Below, in pieces: positions 18,652 to 26,685 of a stretch of 64,000 nucleotides of DNA. The first letter of the stretch is position 1. Each line of letters starts with the position of its first letter. The stretch comes from Devosia sp. MC521 (GTDB lineage Bacteria; Pseudomonadota; Alphaproteobacteria; Rhizobiales; Devosiaceae): the NCBI RefSeq assembly GCF_014127105.1, contig NZ_CP059902.1, positions 3,594,501 to 3,658,500 of the forward strand. Direction: 5' to 3'. Made by a program: the position numbers and the translations under genes. The notes below the pieces were generated by a model. That model ran no database searches. It saw only the letters and a program-made list of their open reading frames with translations, and had not been told where the DNA came from.

Positions 18652-18706
18652 GGCCCTTCGGGGCCGGGGTCCCTCGTAGGTTCTGGATCAGTGCCCCGTT
18701 CGGGGC
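18652..18706 (-). repeat. Two GC-rich hairpins in the dnaK leader
   Basis: GGCCC-TTCG-GGGCC (18652-18665) and GCCCC-GTTC-GGGGC (18693-18706) are perfect 5-bp stems with 4-base loops, both inside the predicted dnaK 5' untranslated region. They could affect translation or mRNA stability. No ROSE-type thermometer sequence was recognised, so the function is open. Confidence 0.45.
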
Positions 18707-18716
18707 CTAGGGCCGT

Positions 18717-18745
18717 ATATAGGGGGGTGTGGCGAGGGCTTCAAG
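18717..18745 (-). promoter_or_regulatory. RpoH (sigma-32) promoter of dnaK
   Basis: On the minus strand: CTTGAA (18745-18740), 16 bases, CCTATAT (18723-18717). It matches the alphaproteobacterial heat-shock promoter consensus very well. The start of transcription would be near 18710, about 118 bases before the ATG. Confidence 0.8.
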
Positions 18746-18819
18746 CGCGGGGGCGTTATGATTTTCGTCCCCGCACAATCAGTGGAAGACCCGGTGGATT
18801 ACTCGGGTCCTTTTACCGC

Positions 18820-19152
18820 TTAGTCTTGGAGCGTGTAGCTTGCCAGCGAACAGATATCGACTTCGTTGACGATCAGCTCTTCCTCTTCGGCGCCAACAAA
18901 CTTGAAGTCATAAAGGCACTGGTCCGAACCATCACCGATGGTGGCGGTGGCTTCGAAGCCAGCTTCGAGCACCCCGAGGTTTTCGAGAAGGTCTTCACCC
19001 CAAGAGTCTTCATTGGACGGGGTGGTGTAGAAATAATGCAGGTCAATGGAGCTGTTGTTGATGATTTGGAACTCAACAGTTTCTGCCATTGCAGGGATAG
19101 CAGCGGCCAGGAGTGCGACAGCACCAATGGCGGCTAAGATATTCTTGGCCAT
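18820..19152 (-). CDS. Small secreted protein of unknown function
   Basis: A 110-residue protein starting at ATG 19152 with a clear Sec signal peptide (MAKNILAAIGAVALLAAAIP, cleavage likely after AMA at residues 21-23). The mature part, about 87 residues, begins ETVEFQIINNSSIDLHYFY and contains SWGEDLLENLG, then two Cys in QCLYDFKFV and VDICSL that could form a disulfide. The pattern of strand, WGxDLL, then C-YD resembles a small periplasmic beta-domain seen in other alphaproteobacteria, but I cannot name the family. It is acidic, alone, and diverges from pabBC. Confidence 0.75.
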   Translation of the reverse strand: MAKNILAAIGAVALLAAAIPAMAETVEFQIINNSSIDLHYFYTTPSNEDSWGEDLLENLGVLEAGFEATATIGDGSDQCLYDFKFVGAEEEELIVNEVDICSLASYTLQD

Positions 19153-19264
19153 ATAAAACTCTCCGGAAAATAGACATGAAAAATCGCGTCGTCTTTTGCC
19201 ATTTTCGCAAAACGGTGCCAAGGGGGGCAGTATCGGACGGCCGAGAAATCTTTTAGAAGGCGTC

Positions 19265-21040
19265 ATGATTTCAAAAGGCACAGTGCTGTTGCAGGACAGC
19301 GCTCACGCAGACAGTAAGAGCCTTTTATTTTCAGCGCCCTACCGCGTGCTGAGCGCCCATAGCTATGATCAGGCGCTATTGGTTATGGCGGAGATGGTCG
19401 AGCTGCAGGCGCAGGGCCTCTGGCTGGCCGGCTATTTTGCCTATGAAATGGGTTATGGCTTTGAGGAGCGTTTGCGCGGCTTTTTGCCTGCGCATTCTGC
19501 GTCCCCGCTGCTCTGGTTTGGCGTGTATGACGCCCCGAAATATCTTACACAAGAATCCGTCAACGCGCTTTTATCAGCAGCGCCTGTGGGCGCAGCCGAA
19601 CGTTTGGCCCCTCGAACCGATTTTCAGACCTACAAATCAGCATTCGATCGGGTAAAAAATTATATCGAGGCGGGCGACGTGTATCAGATCAACCTCACCC
19701 TCAAGGCCGAGTTCGATTTGGTTGGTGATAGTCTCGGGTTCTATCGCAGCCTTGTGCAAAGCCAGCCCACCGCCTTTGGCGCTTATATCGATGCGGGTGA
19801 CCACAAAATTCTCTCGGCCTCACCGGAGCTGTTCATCTCGGCAAAAGATGGCGCGCTCAGCGCGCGGCCGATGAAGGGGACTTTAAAACGCTCACCCCGC
19901 GCCGCTGACGACGCGGCCTATCGCGCTCGCTTGCAGAGCGACGAGAAAAACCGCGCCGAAAATCTCATGATCGTTGATCTCTTGCGCAATGATATGGCGC
20001 GGATTTCTGAGATCGGCTCGGTGCGGGTGACAGACCTTTTTACGGTGGAGACTTATCGCACGCTGCACACAATGACTTCGGGCATTGTTTCTCGCCTACT
20101 TCCAGAGATGACCGCCATTGGTGCTGTCGAAAATCTCTTTCCATGCGGCTCTATCACCGGAGCCCCAAAATTGCGGGCGATGGAAATTATCCATGAGGTC
20201 GAGGATGGCGCGCGGGGCGTTTATACGGGCTCTATCGGCTTTATCGCGCCAAATGGCGATTTCAGTTTCAACGTCGCCATCCGCACCGCCGTTATTGACG
20301 CAGCGGGTAAGGGCGAGATCGGCGTTGGTGGGGGCATTGTTGCCGACAGTGTTGCCGAAGACGAATATCAGGAGGCTTTGCTCAAATTGCAGTTTCTGGC
20401 CGACCCGGCCCAACCGGTGACCCTTATCGAAACTTTTAAGTGGAGCGCGGAAGAAGGCTTCGTGCTGCGACAGCGCCATGTTGAGCGTCTGCTTGCCTCG
20501 GCTGAATATTTTGGCTTGCCGGTAGAAGCCGATGCGATTGAAACATTCCTCGACGATAACGCCAGCGCTTGGACGCAGCCCATGCGGGTTCGTCTCACTC
20601 ATTCTGCAGCTGGGCTCGATTTGACAGCGGTGGTTCTACCTCCGAGCCCAAGTCTCTTCCGCTTCGATATCGCCAGCGAAGTCCTGCAATCCTCATCGGT
20701 GTGGGTCGCGCACAAAACCACCAATCGCTCCTTTTATGATGAACCGAAAAAGCGCGCCCATGATGAGCGTGGCTTGGATGAATTGGTTTTCACCAATGAG
20801 CGCGGCGAACTGACCGAGGGCTCTTTTACCAATCTATTCATCGAGCGGGATGGTCGGCTGCTGACCCCTGCCGTGAGCTCCGGCTTGTTGCCGGGAACAT
20901 TGCGGGCAGAAGTTTTGGCGAGCGGGAAGGCGGAAGAAGCCATCCTGACCCTTGCCGATCTCGAAACGGCTGATGCAATCTATCTCGGCAATTCCGTGCG
21001 CGGTCTTATCCGTGCTGAGTGGGTAAGGGGCAAGGCATGA
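19265..21040 (+). CDS. pabB: Aminodeoxychorismate synthase I / 4-amino-4-deoxychorismate lyase fusion
   Basis: Makes p-aminobenzoate for folate. Residues about 1-380 are a PabB chorismate-binding domain (GDVYQINLTLKAEF, ARPMKGTLKR with the catalytic Lys, and the MEIIHEVEDGARGVYTGSIG block). Residues about 385-591 are a PabC-like class IV aminotransferase fold with HKTTNRSFYD, which holds the PLP Lys, and GSFTNLFIERDGRLLTP. 591 residues from ATG 19265; the frame open from 19196 has no added homology. Coupled to pncA by an ATGA overlap. A glutaminase partner (PabA) is not in the window. Confidence 0.92.
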   Translation: MISKGTVLLQDSAHADSKSLLFSAPYRVLSAHSYDQALLVMAEMVELQAQGLWLAGYFAYEMGYGFEERLRGFLPAHSASPLLWFGVYDAPKYLTQESVNALLSAAPVGAAERLAPRTDFQTYKSAFDRVKNYIEAGDVYQINLTLKAEFDLVGDSLGFYRSLVQSQPTAFGAYIDAGDHKILSASPELFISAKDGALSARPMKGTLKRSPRAADDAAYRARLQSDEKNRAENLMIVDLLRNDMARISEIGSVRVTDLFTVETYRTLHTMTSGIVSRLLPEMTAIGAVENLFPCGSITGAPKLRAMEIIHEVEDGARGVYTGSIGFIAPNGDFSFNVAIRTAVIDAAGKGEIGVGGGIVADSVAEDEYQEALLKLQFLADPAQPVTLIETFKWSAEEGFVLRQRHVERLLASAEYFGLPVEADAIETFLDDNASAWTQPMRVRLTHSAAGLDLTAVVLPPSPSLFRFDIASEVLQSSSVWVAHKTTNRSFYDEPKKRAHDERGLDELVFTNERGELTEGSFTNLFIERDGRLLTPAVSSGLLPGTLRAEVLASGKAEEAILTLADLETADAIYLGNSVRGLIRAEWVRGKA

Positions 21041-21672
21041 GCTTTGAAATCAAATCCGACGACGTTCTGGTCGTTGTCGATGTGCAATATGATTTTCTGC
21101 CCGGTGGCAGTCTCGCCGTTGCCGATGGTGATGCGATCATTCCAGTGGTCAACGCCTTGGCCAAGAAGTTTGCCAATGTCGTGCTGACCCAAGACTGGCA
21201 CCCTGCCGATCATGTCTCCTTTGCCAGCCAGCATGCGGGCAAGGCGCCATTTGAAACGGTAGAGCTGGATTATGGAACACAGGTCTTGTGGCCGAACCAC
21301 TGCGTATGGGGCACGCGCGGCGCCGAAATTTCGGCTGATCTCGACATCCCACACGCGCAAATGATTATCCGCAAAGGCTTTAATCGCGCCATCGATAGCT
21401 ATTCGGGCTTTCAAGAAGCGGATCGCACAAGCCTGACAGGGTTGGCGAGCTATCTTGGCGAGCGCAATTTGAGCCGGGTCTTCGTGGTTGGCCTCGCCAC
21501 CGATTTTTGTGTGGCCTGGACAGCTATTGATTCTGCCGCTGGCGGGTTTGAGACTTTTGTCATTGAAGACGCCACCCGCGCCATCGATGCCAACGGTTCG
21601 CTCGAAAAGGCTTGGGCTGATTTGGAAGAAGCGGGCGTGACGCGGATCACGTCGGCCGAGCTAATCAGCTAA
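21037..21672 (+). CDS. pncA: Nicotinamidase
   Basis: Hydrolyses nicotinamide to nicotinate in NAD salvage (also pyrazinamidase activity in the family). The triad is visible: Asp in VDVQYDFLPGG, Lys in RKGFNRAIDSYSGF, and Cys in VGLATDFCVAWTA. Metal ligands sit in DWHPADHVSF. ATG 21037 overlaps the pabBC stop. 211 residues, normal length. A parS-like site follows directly after the stop codon. Confidence 0.94.
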   Translation: MSFEIKSDDVLVVVDVQYDFLPGGSLAVADGDAIIPVVNALAKKFANVVLTQDWHPADHVSFASQHAGKAPFETVELDYGTQVLWPNHCVWGTRGAEISADLDIPHAQMIIRKGFNRAIDSYSGFQEADRTSLTGLASYLGERNLSRVFVVGLATDFCVAWTAIDSAAGGFETFVIEDATRAIDANGSLEKAWADLEEAGVTRITSAELIS

Positions 21673-21688
21673 GGATTCACGTGAAACT
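21673..21688 (+). promoter_or_regulatory. parS-like ParB site after pncA
   Basis: GGATTCACGTGAAACT begins at the first base after the pncA stop codon, in a 23-bp convergent spacer. Sixteen-base identity with the site at 16506. 13 of 16 matches to universal parS. Confidence 0.75.
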
Positions 21689-21695
21689 AAGCTGA

Positions 21696-21914
21696 TTATC
21701 GTTCGGCAATGAGCATCGCCTTGATCGTGGTCGCTTTGACAAAATGATCAAGGCGGTGGGTTTTTATCCACCACGTAGCCATTTCCATCAGCAGATCAGG
21801 CGTGTCATTGCGGTTGGCGAAAAACGCATAAAACGAGAGGCCAACGCCCTCCCCCTTTTGTGCGATTTTGGCGGTACACACCGCGATGGCTTTTTCACGC
21901 AGTGCGGGTGTCAT
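21696..21914 (-). CDS. DUF6500-type small protein
   Basis: A 72-residue soluble protein (MTPALREKAIAVCTAKIAQK, then GVGLSFYAFFANRNDTPDLL and TWWIKTHRLDHFVKATTIKA). I recognise the pattern of DUF6500, a short alphaproteobacterial family of unknown function. It lies downstream of grpE on the same strand, separated by a terminator, and convergent to pncA. Confidence 0.7.
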   Translation of the reverse strand: MTPALREKAIAVCTAKIAQKGEGVGLSFYAFFANRNDTPDLLMEMATWWIKTHRLDHFVKATTIKAMLIAER

Positions 21915-21937
21915 TTATTTTCCGTCCGCTTGAGGCA

Positions 21938-21966
21938 TAAAAAAGGGCACCGGATGGCGCCCTTTC
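21938..21966 (-). terminator. Intrinsic terminator of hrcA-grpE
   Basis: On the minus strand: AAAGGGCGCC-ATCC-GGTGCCCTTT followed by TTTATGCC (the plus-strand run AAAAAA at 21939-21944). It lies 20 bases after the grpE stop. Confidence 0.8.
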
Positions 21967-21985
21967 AAGTGTGAAGGCAGAGCGC

Positions 21986-22570
21986 TTAAGCGTTCTTGTC
22001 GATCGCGTCGCCTGCTTCAGCCGCTGGACCGCCCTTGGCAACACCAACCATGGCTGGGCGCAGAACGCGCTCGCCAATGGCAAAGCCTTCCTGAACGACC
22101 TGCACAATCGTGCCTTCTGGAACGGCCGGGTTCGGCACTTCGAACATCGCCTGGTGCTTATGCGGATCGAACTTCTGGCCAGCGGCTTCAATCGGCTTGA
22201 CGCCATGCTTGGCAAGAAGACGGTTGGTTTCGCGTTCAGCCAGCTCAATGCCTTCGATCAGGCTCTTGAGTGAACCTTCAGCGCTCTCACGGACATCGGC
22301 TGGGATGACCAGCAGCGCGCGCGACAGCGCGTCGGTGGCGCTCAGCATATCGCGAGCAAATCCAGCGATGGCGTAGGTGCGGGTGTCAGCGACTTCGCGC
22401 TCCGTGCGCTTACGCAGGTTTTCCATTTCCGCAATGGTACGCAGAACGCGGTCCTTGAGGTCGGCGTTTTCCGCCTGCAATGCCTCAACGGGATCGACTT
22501 CTGGAGCGGTTTCGGTGGTCGGGATCTCGACTTCCGGATTTTCGCCCTGGGCGGCGTTTTCGTCGCTCAT
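21986..22570 (-). CDS. grpE: GrpE nucleotide-exchange factor
   Basis: Releases ADP from DnaK. 194 residues: an acidic disordered start, a long coiled coil from about 28 to 85 ([37 protein letters not shown]), then the C-terminal beta domain with [31 protein letters not shown] and VGVAKG. It follows hrcA by 73 bases on the same strand, the usual hrcA-grpE order. Confidence 0.96.
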   Translation of the reverse strand: MSDENAAQGENPEVEIPTTETAPEVDPVEALQAENADLKDRVLRTIAEMENLRKRTEREVADTRTYAIAGFARDMLSATDALSRALLVIPADVRESAEGSLKSLIEGIELAERETNRLLAKHGVKPIEAAGQKFDPHKHQAMFEVPNPAVPEGTIVQVVQEGFAIGERVLRPAMVGVAKGGPAAEAGDAIDKNA

Positions 22571-22643
22571 TGTGTCTTCTTCCGTTCGTTAAAACTTTCT
22601 GTCCCGCATATCGGTCAAGCGAGACGGTAATTCAAGCTCTCAC

Positions 22644-23729
22644 TCACCGTGCTGCGCGCTTACGCGCAATCATCGCGGAAATGACGTTAGCCGTGTAGTC
22701 CACAACGGGGACAATGCGTGCATAGTTCAATCGCGTTGGCCCGATAACGCCTAAGACGCCAACGATCCGATCATTGGCATCCTTATAGGGCGAGAGAATC
22801 ACCGAAGAGCCGGAGAGGGAGAAGAGCTTATTCTCTGAGCCGATGAAAATACGGACACCCTGCCCGCGCTCCGCATCGCCCAAGAGATCGAGCAATCCAT
22901 CCTTGCTTTCCAGCTCATCGAACAACTGCCGCATCCGTGCCAACTCGTCGCTGGCCATGGTGTCATTGATGAGATTGGCGCGGCCGCGAACGATCACCGT
23001 GGGAGCATTGCCCGACGCAGGGGTGGACAGGGTCGCAATGCCAGCGTCGACGAGTTTTTGGGTGAGCTCGTCCAATTCGGCGCGTTGTTCATCGCGTCGC
23101 TCATTGAGCAGTTTTTTGGCTTCCGCCAAAGTGCGCCCGACAATGTAATTGGAGAGGTAATTGCCCGCCTGCTGCAAGGAGCTCGCGGCGTAGCCGGGTG
23201 GAAGATCGAGGATGCGGTTTTCCACCTGCCCATCTTCGCCAACCATGATGGCCATGGCCCGTGAATTATCGAGGCGCACAAATTCGATATGCCTCAGCAC
23301 CATATCGGCCTTGGTGGCAATAACTACGCCAGCGCCGTGGCTAAGGCCGGAGAGGAGGGAGGAGGCTTCCGTCAGCATGTCCTCGACCTGCCCGCGCCCG
23401 GCCGTGTGTTCCATCTGACGGGCTATCCGGCCGCGCTCATCCTCATCCACCGCGCCCACTTCAAGCATGGAGTCGACGAAAAAGCGCAGGCCTTGCTGGG
23501 TCGGCGCACGGCCAGCGGAGGTGTGTGGCGCCGCAATAAGACCTAGGTCTTCAAGGTCTGCCATCACATTTCTGACAGAAGCGGGGGAAAGCTCCACCTG
23601 CAAAAGTCGGCTAAGATCACGCGATCCCACGGGCACACCGGTGTCGAGATAGCGCTCGACGAGGGTCCGAAAAATCTCCTGGGAGCGCGTGTTGAGCACG
23701 CTAAGGAAGTCTTCTGCCGGTCTGGTCAT
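22644..23729 (-). CDS. hrcA: Heat-inducible transcription repressor HrcA
   Basis: Represses groE-type genes through CIRCE elements. 361 residues with an N-terminal winged helix (RDLSRLLQVELSPASVRNVM, then ADLEDLGLIAAPHTSAGRAP) and the C-terminal HrcA dimer domain ending IGPTRLNYARIVPVVDYTAN. The gene diverges from rph with 139 bases between starts. No CIRCE repeat was seen there or elsewhere, consistent with its target groE lying outside this window. Confidence 0.96.
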   Translation of the reverse strand: MTRPAEDFLSVLNTRSQEIFRTLVERYLDTGVPVGSRDLSRLLQVELSPASVRNVMADLEDLGLIAAPHTSAGRAPTQQGLRFFVDSMLEVGAVDEDERGRIARQMEHTAGRGQVEDMLTEASSLLSGLSHGAGVVIATKADMVLRHIEFVRLDNSRAMAIMVGEDGQVENRILDLPPGYAASSLQQAGNYLSNYIVGRTLAEAKKLLNERRDEQRAELDELTQKLVDAGIATLSTPASGNAPTVIVRGRANLINDTMASDELARMRQLFDELESKDGLLDLLGDAERGQGVRIFIGSENKLFSLSGSSVILSPYKDANDRIVGVLGVIGPTRLNYARIVPVVDYTANVISAMIARKRAAR

Positions 23730-23868
23730 GGCTTTTATGCTAAATCTTTCGCTTTAACCCTGTACTCTCATTTAAGCTCTTCCTCCCCAAGCGCCAAGCT
23801 GCCGCAGCTTGTGAGTGGGGCCGTTGGAGGTTAAGAGGCGGTTAACACCATTTTCTAGCGGACAAAAT

Positions 23869-24585
23869 ATGCGCCCCTCCGGTCGACAGCCTTCAGATAT
23901 GCGTACGGTGACCTTTGAACGTAAGGTCTCCATGAAAGCAGAAGGCTCGTGCCTTGTAACCTTCGGCAACACCAAAGTTTTGTGCACTGCTTCGGTTGAA
24001 ACCAGCGTTCCGGGTTGGCTGCGTGGCAAGGGTCAGGGCTGGGTCACAGCTGAATACGGCATGCTGCCCCGCGCCACCGGTTCGCGCAATCGTCGTGAAG
24101 CCACAGCCGGCAAGCAGACAGGCCGCACCCAAGAAATTCAGCGTCTCATCGGTCGCTCGCTCCGCGCTGTTGTAGATTTGGCAGCGCTCGGCGAAGCTCA
24201 GATCACTCTCGATTGTGACGTGCTTGAAGCCGATGGCGGCACCCGTACCGCAGCCATCTCGGGCGCTTATGTGGCACTGGTTGATGCCATCGCCTGGATG
24301 GAAGAGCGCAAGCTGACCAAGGGCAAGGTTCTCAAGGACAGTATCGCAGCGGTTTCTTGCGGCATTTATCGCGGCACCCCGGTTCTCGATCTCGACTATC
24401 TCGAAGACGTCGAAGCGGAAACGGATGCCAACTTCGTCATGACCGGTTCGGGCAAGTTTGTCGAAATTCAGGGCACTGCTGAAGGCGCTCCGTTCGACCG
24501 CTCGGAGCTGGAAGCCCTTATGGGTCTGGCCGAAAAGGGCATTACCGAACTTTCCGCGCAGCAGCGCGCAGTTCTGGGTCAATAA
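23869..24585 (+). CDS. rph: Ribonuclease PH
   Basis: Phosphate-dependent 3' exonuclease that trims tRNA 3' ends. [20 protein letters not shown] is the standard N-terminus, which decides ATG 23869 (238 residues) over the longer frame. The signature block [20 protein letters not shown] and the phosphate-binding [17 protein letters not shown] are present. The TAA stop overlaps the ATG of the next small ORF (TAATG). Confidence 0.96.
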   Translation: MRPSGRQPSDMRTVTFERKVSMKAEGSCLVTFGNTKVLCTASVETSVPGWLRGKGQGWVTAEYGMLPRATGSRNRREATAGKQTGRTQEIQRLIGRSLRAVVDLAALGEAQITLDCDVLEADGGTRTAAISGAYVALVDAIAWMEERKLTKGKVLKDSIAAVSCGIYRGTPVLDLDYLEDVEAETDANFVMTGSGKFVEIQGTAEGAPFDRSELEALMGLAEKGITELSAQQRAVLGQ

Positions 24586-24740
24586 TGCACTGGTTGCGGA
24601 AGAAGCTACCGTTTCGTCTTGCTGACCGTCCTGCTCGCCCTGAGCAGGCGGCGCGGCCCAATGGCGAACGCCATTTTTCCGCTCACAATTCTCGCGTATG
24701 GAATGACATCGTCCGCGCACTCGAAGGTACAAAGAAATGA
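24585..24740 (+). CDS. Small basic ORF coupled between rph and rdgB
   Basis: A 51-codon ORF. It starts at an ATG overlapping the rph stop by one base (TAATG at 24583-24587) and stops with a TGA overlapping the rdgB start (ATGA, 24737-24740). The product starts [16 protein letters not shown], is rich in Arg, Lys and His, and ends in a short helix-like VWNDIVRALEGTKK. No known domain. The exact fit between two coupled genes, filling the whole 151-base gap, is the main evidence that it is translated. Chance occurrence of such a frame is possible, so expression is inferred. Confidence 0.6.
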   Translation: MHWLRKKLPFRLADRPARPEQAARPNGERHFSAHNSRVWNDIVRALEGTKK

Positions 24741-25381
24741 CCATCCCTCGTCTTCGCCCCGGTGATCGTCTTTGCATCGCGACCCATAACGCGGGCAAGC
24801 TCAAAGAATTCCGCGAATTGTTTGAGCCCTTTGGTTTGGTTCTGGTGTCGGCGGGCGATTTGGGCCTGCCGGAGCCAGAAGAAACCGGCACCACCTTTGC
24901 CGAAAACGCGCGCACCAAGGCTCATGCTGCGGCGACGGGCGCCAATATGTTGGCTCTGTCCGACGACAGCGGCCTTTGCGTCGACGCGCTCAATGGCGAT
25001 CCGGGTGTTTACACCGCCGATTGGGCTGGTGTGCCGCGCGACTTCAATCGCGCCATGAAGCGCGTGGAAGATGCCTTGCAGGCCGCAGGCGCAGGCTCTC
25101 CCGGCCAGCGTCGCGGCTCGTTTAATGCCACGCTTTGCCTTGCCCATCCCGATGGCCGCGATATGCTTTTTGTTGGCAAGTGCGAAGGGACGCTGATCTG
25201 GCCGCCACGCGGCGATGTCGGTCATGGCTATGACCCGATGTTCATGCCTGATGGCCATGACATCACTTTTGGTGAAATGGCGCCTGAGGTGAAGCATTCT
25301 TGGTCGCCCGGTCAAACTGGTCTTTCCCATCGTGCGCGGGCCTTTGCCCAATTCGTTGAGAACCAGATAGAGCATGCCTAG
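24737..25381 (+). CDS. rdgB: XTP/dITP pyrophosphatase (RdgB/HAM1 family)
   Basis: Removes non-canonical purine nucleotides. N-terminal IATHNAGKLKEFRELFEPFG is the substrate/metal-binding block, and LSDDSGLCVDALNGDPGVYT and YDPMFMPDGHDITFGEM are the other signatures. 214 residues, slightly longer than usual at the N-terminus. Coupled to the upstream 51-codon ORF; hemW follows. Confidence 0.95.
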   Translation: MTIPRLRPGDRLCIATHNAGKLKEFRELFEPFGLVLVSAGDLGLPEPEETGTTFAENARTKAHAAATGANMLALSDDSGLCVDALNGDPGVYTADWAGVPRDFNRAMKRVEDALQAAGAGSPGQRRGSFNATLCLAHPDGRDMLFVGKCEGTLIWPPRGDVGHGYDPMFMPDGHDITFGEMAPEVKHSWSPGQTGLSHRARAFAQFVENQIEHA

Positions 25382-25462
25382 TCAGACCAATGTCTGGGCA
25401 GTAACAATTCTTCTGTCCCCGATGGGCGGGGCGGATCGGTGCATTATGCGAGGCGTTCGACC

Positions 25463-26614
25463 ATGAACGGGAATGATCTCTTCGGCATTTATGTGCACTG
25501 GCCTTTCTGTGCCTCCAAATGCCCCTACTGCGATTTCAACTCGCATGTGCATCGCGGCCCGTTTGACGAAGATGCCTTCGTTGAAGGCTATAAGCGTGAG
25601 ATCGCCCATATGGGTTCGCTCACGCCCGGCCGTCTAGTGCAGTCGATTTTCTTTGGCGGTGGCACGCCTTCGCTGATGTCGCCAAAGGCCGTTGGCACGA
25701 TTTTGGATGCCATCTCCAATGAGTGGCAAATCGACAGCAATGCCGAAATCACCCTGGAGGCCAACCCAACCAGTGTTGAGGTGGATCGCTTCCGCGGCTT
25801 CCGCATGGCTGGCGTTAATCGCGTGTCGCTCGGTGTGCAGTCGCTGCGCCCTGGTCCGCTGGCCGAATTGGGCCGTCGCCACTCTGTCGAAGAAGCCATT
25901 GCTGCCGTGCGTATCGCGCAGTCGATCTTTGATCGATCGAGTTTTGATCTGATCTACGCGCGTCCCAAGCAGACGCTTGAAGATTGGGAAGATGAGCTCA
26001 AGGAAGCCATCTGGCTGGCCGATGGTCACTTGAGCCTTTACCAGCTCACCATTGAGCAGGGTACGCGCTACTACGATCTCTATAATGCCGGTAAGCTCAT
26101 CATGCCGAACGAAGATCTCGGCGCGGATTTTTATGAGATGACGCAGGAGCTGACGTCGGCTGCTGGCATGCCCGCCTATGAGATTTCCAACCATGCTGTG
26201 CCCGGTCAGGAAAGCCGCCATAACATGCTCTATTGGCGTTATGGCGAATATGCTGGCATTGGTCCGGGCGCACATGGTCGCCTCATGGTCAATCATCAGC
26301 GCTACGCGACAGCCTGCGAGAAAATGCCATGGCAGTGGCTCGACCTGACGGAAAAACACGGCCACGGCATGGTCACCAATGATGTGCTGAGCTGGGAAGA
26401 ACAGGGCGACGAATATCTCGTCATGGGGCTGCGTCTTAAGGAAGGCATTTCCCCATCGCGCTTCATGGCTATTTCCGGCCGTGGTCTGGCGGAAAGGCAG
26501 ATCGAGGTTTTGAAGGGCTATGGCTTCCTCGAAACGCTCCCCAACGGCAATCTGCGCGTCACGGAGAAGGGTTTTCCTGTTCTCGACGCGGTTGTCGCCG
26601 ATCTCGCAGCGTAA
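25463..26614 (+). CDS. hemW: HemW-type radical SAM heme chaperone
   Basis: Often annotated as coproporphyrinogen III oxidase (HemN-like), but the rdgB-hemW context and 383-residue length fit HemW, which binds and delivers heme. The radical-SAM motif C-X3-C-X2-C is CASKCPYC at residues 16-23, with IFFGGGTPSLM as the SAM-binding strand. The C-terminal HemN_C domain includes EYAGIGPGAHGRL. I chose ATG 25463; a GTG at 25439 would add eight unremarkable residues. HemW lacks the extra Cys typical of true HemN. Confidence 0.88.
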   Translation: MNGNDLFGIYVHWPFCASKCPYCDFNSHVHRGPFDEDAFVEGYKREIAHMGSLTPGRLVQSIFFGGGTPSLMSPKAVGTILDAISNEWQIDSNAEITLEANPTSVEVDRFRGFRMAGVNRVSLGVQSLRPGPLAELGRRHSVEEAIAAVRIAQSIFDRSSFDLIYARPKQTLEDWEDELKEAIWLADGHLSLYQLTIEQGTRYYDLYNAGKLIMPNEDLGADFYEMTQELTSAAGMPAYEISNHAVPGQESRHNMLYWRYGEYAGIGPGAHGRLMVNHQRYATACEKMPWQWLDLTEKHGHGMVTNDVLSWEEQGDEYLVMGLRLKEGISPSRFMAISGRGLAERQIEVLKGYGFLETLPNGNLRVTEKGFPVLDAVVADLAA

Positions 26615-26685
26615 AACCTTTTTGGGTGATGGCGCCCGGCGCCCTCACCTGCTCCAAGTTTTGACTATTCATAAAAGGCGCTGTC

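Noticed and set aside
23730-23868. Possible CIRCE element in the hrcA/rph spacer
   Set aside because: No TTAGCACTC-N9-GAGTGCTAA repeat is present; isolated ACTC/GAGT fragments are not arranged as CIRCE.
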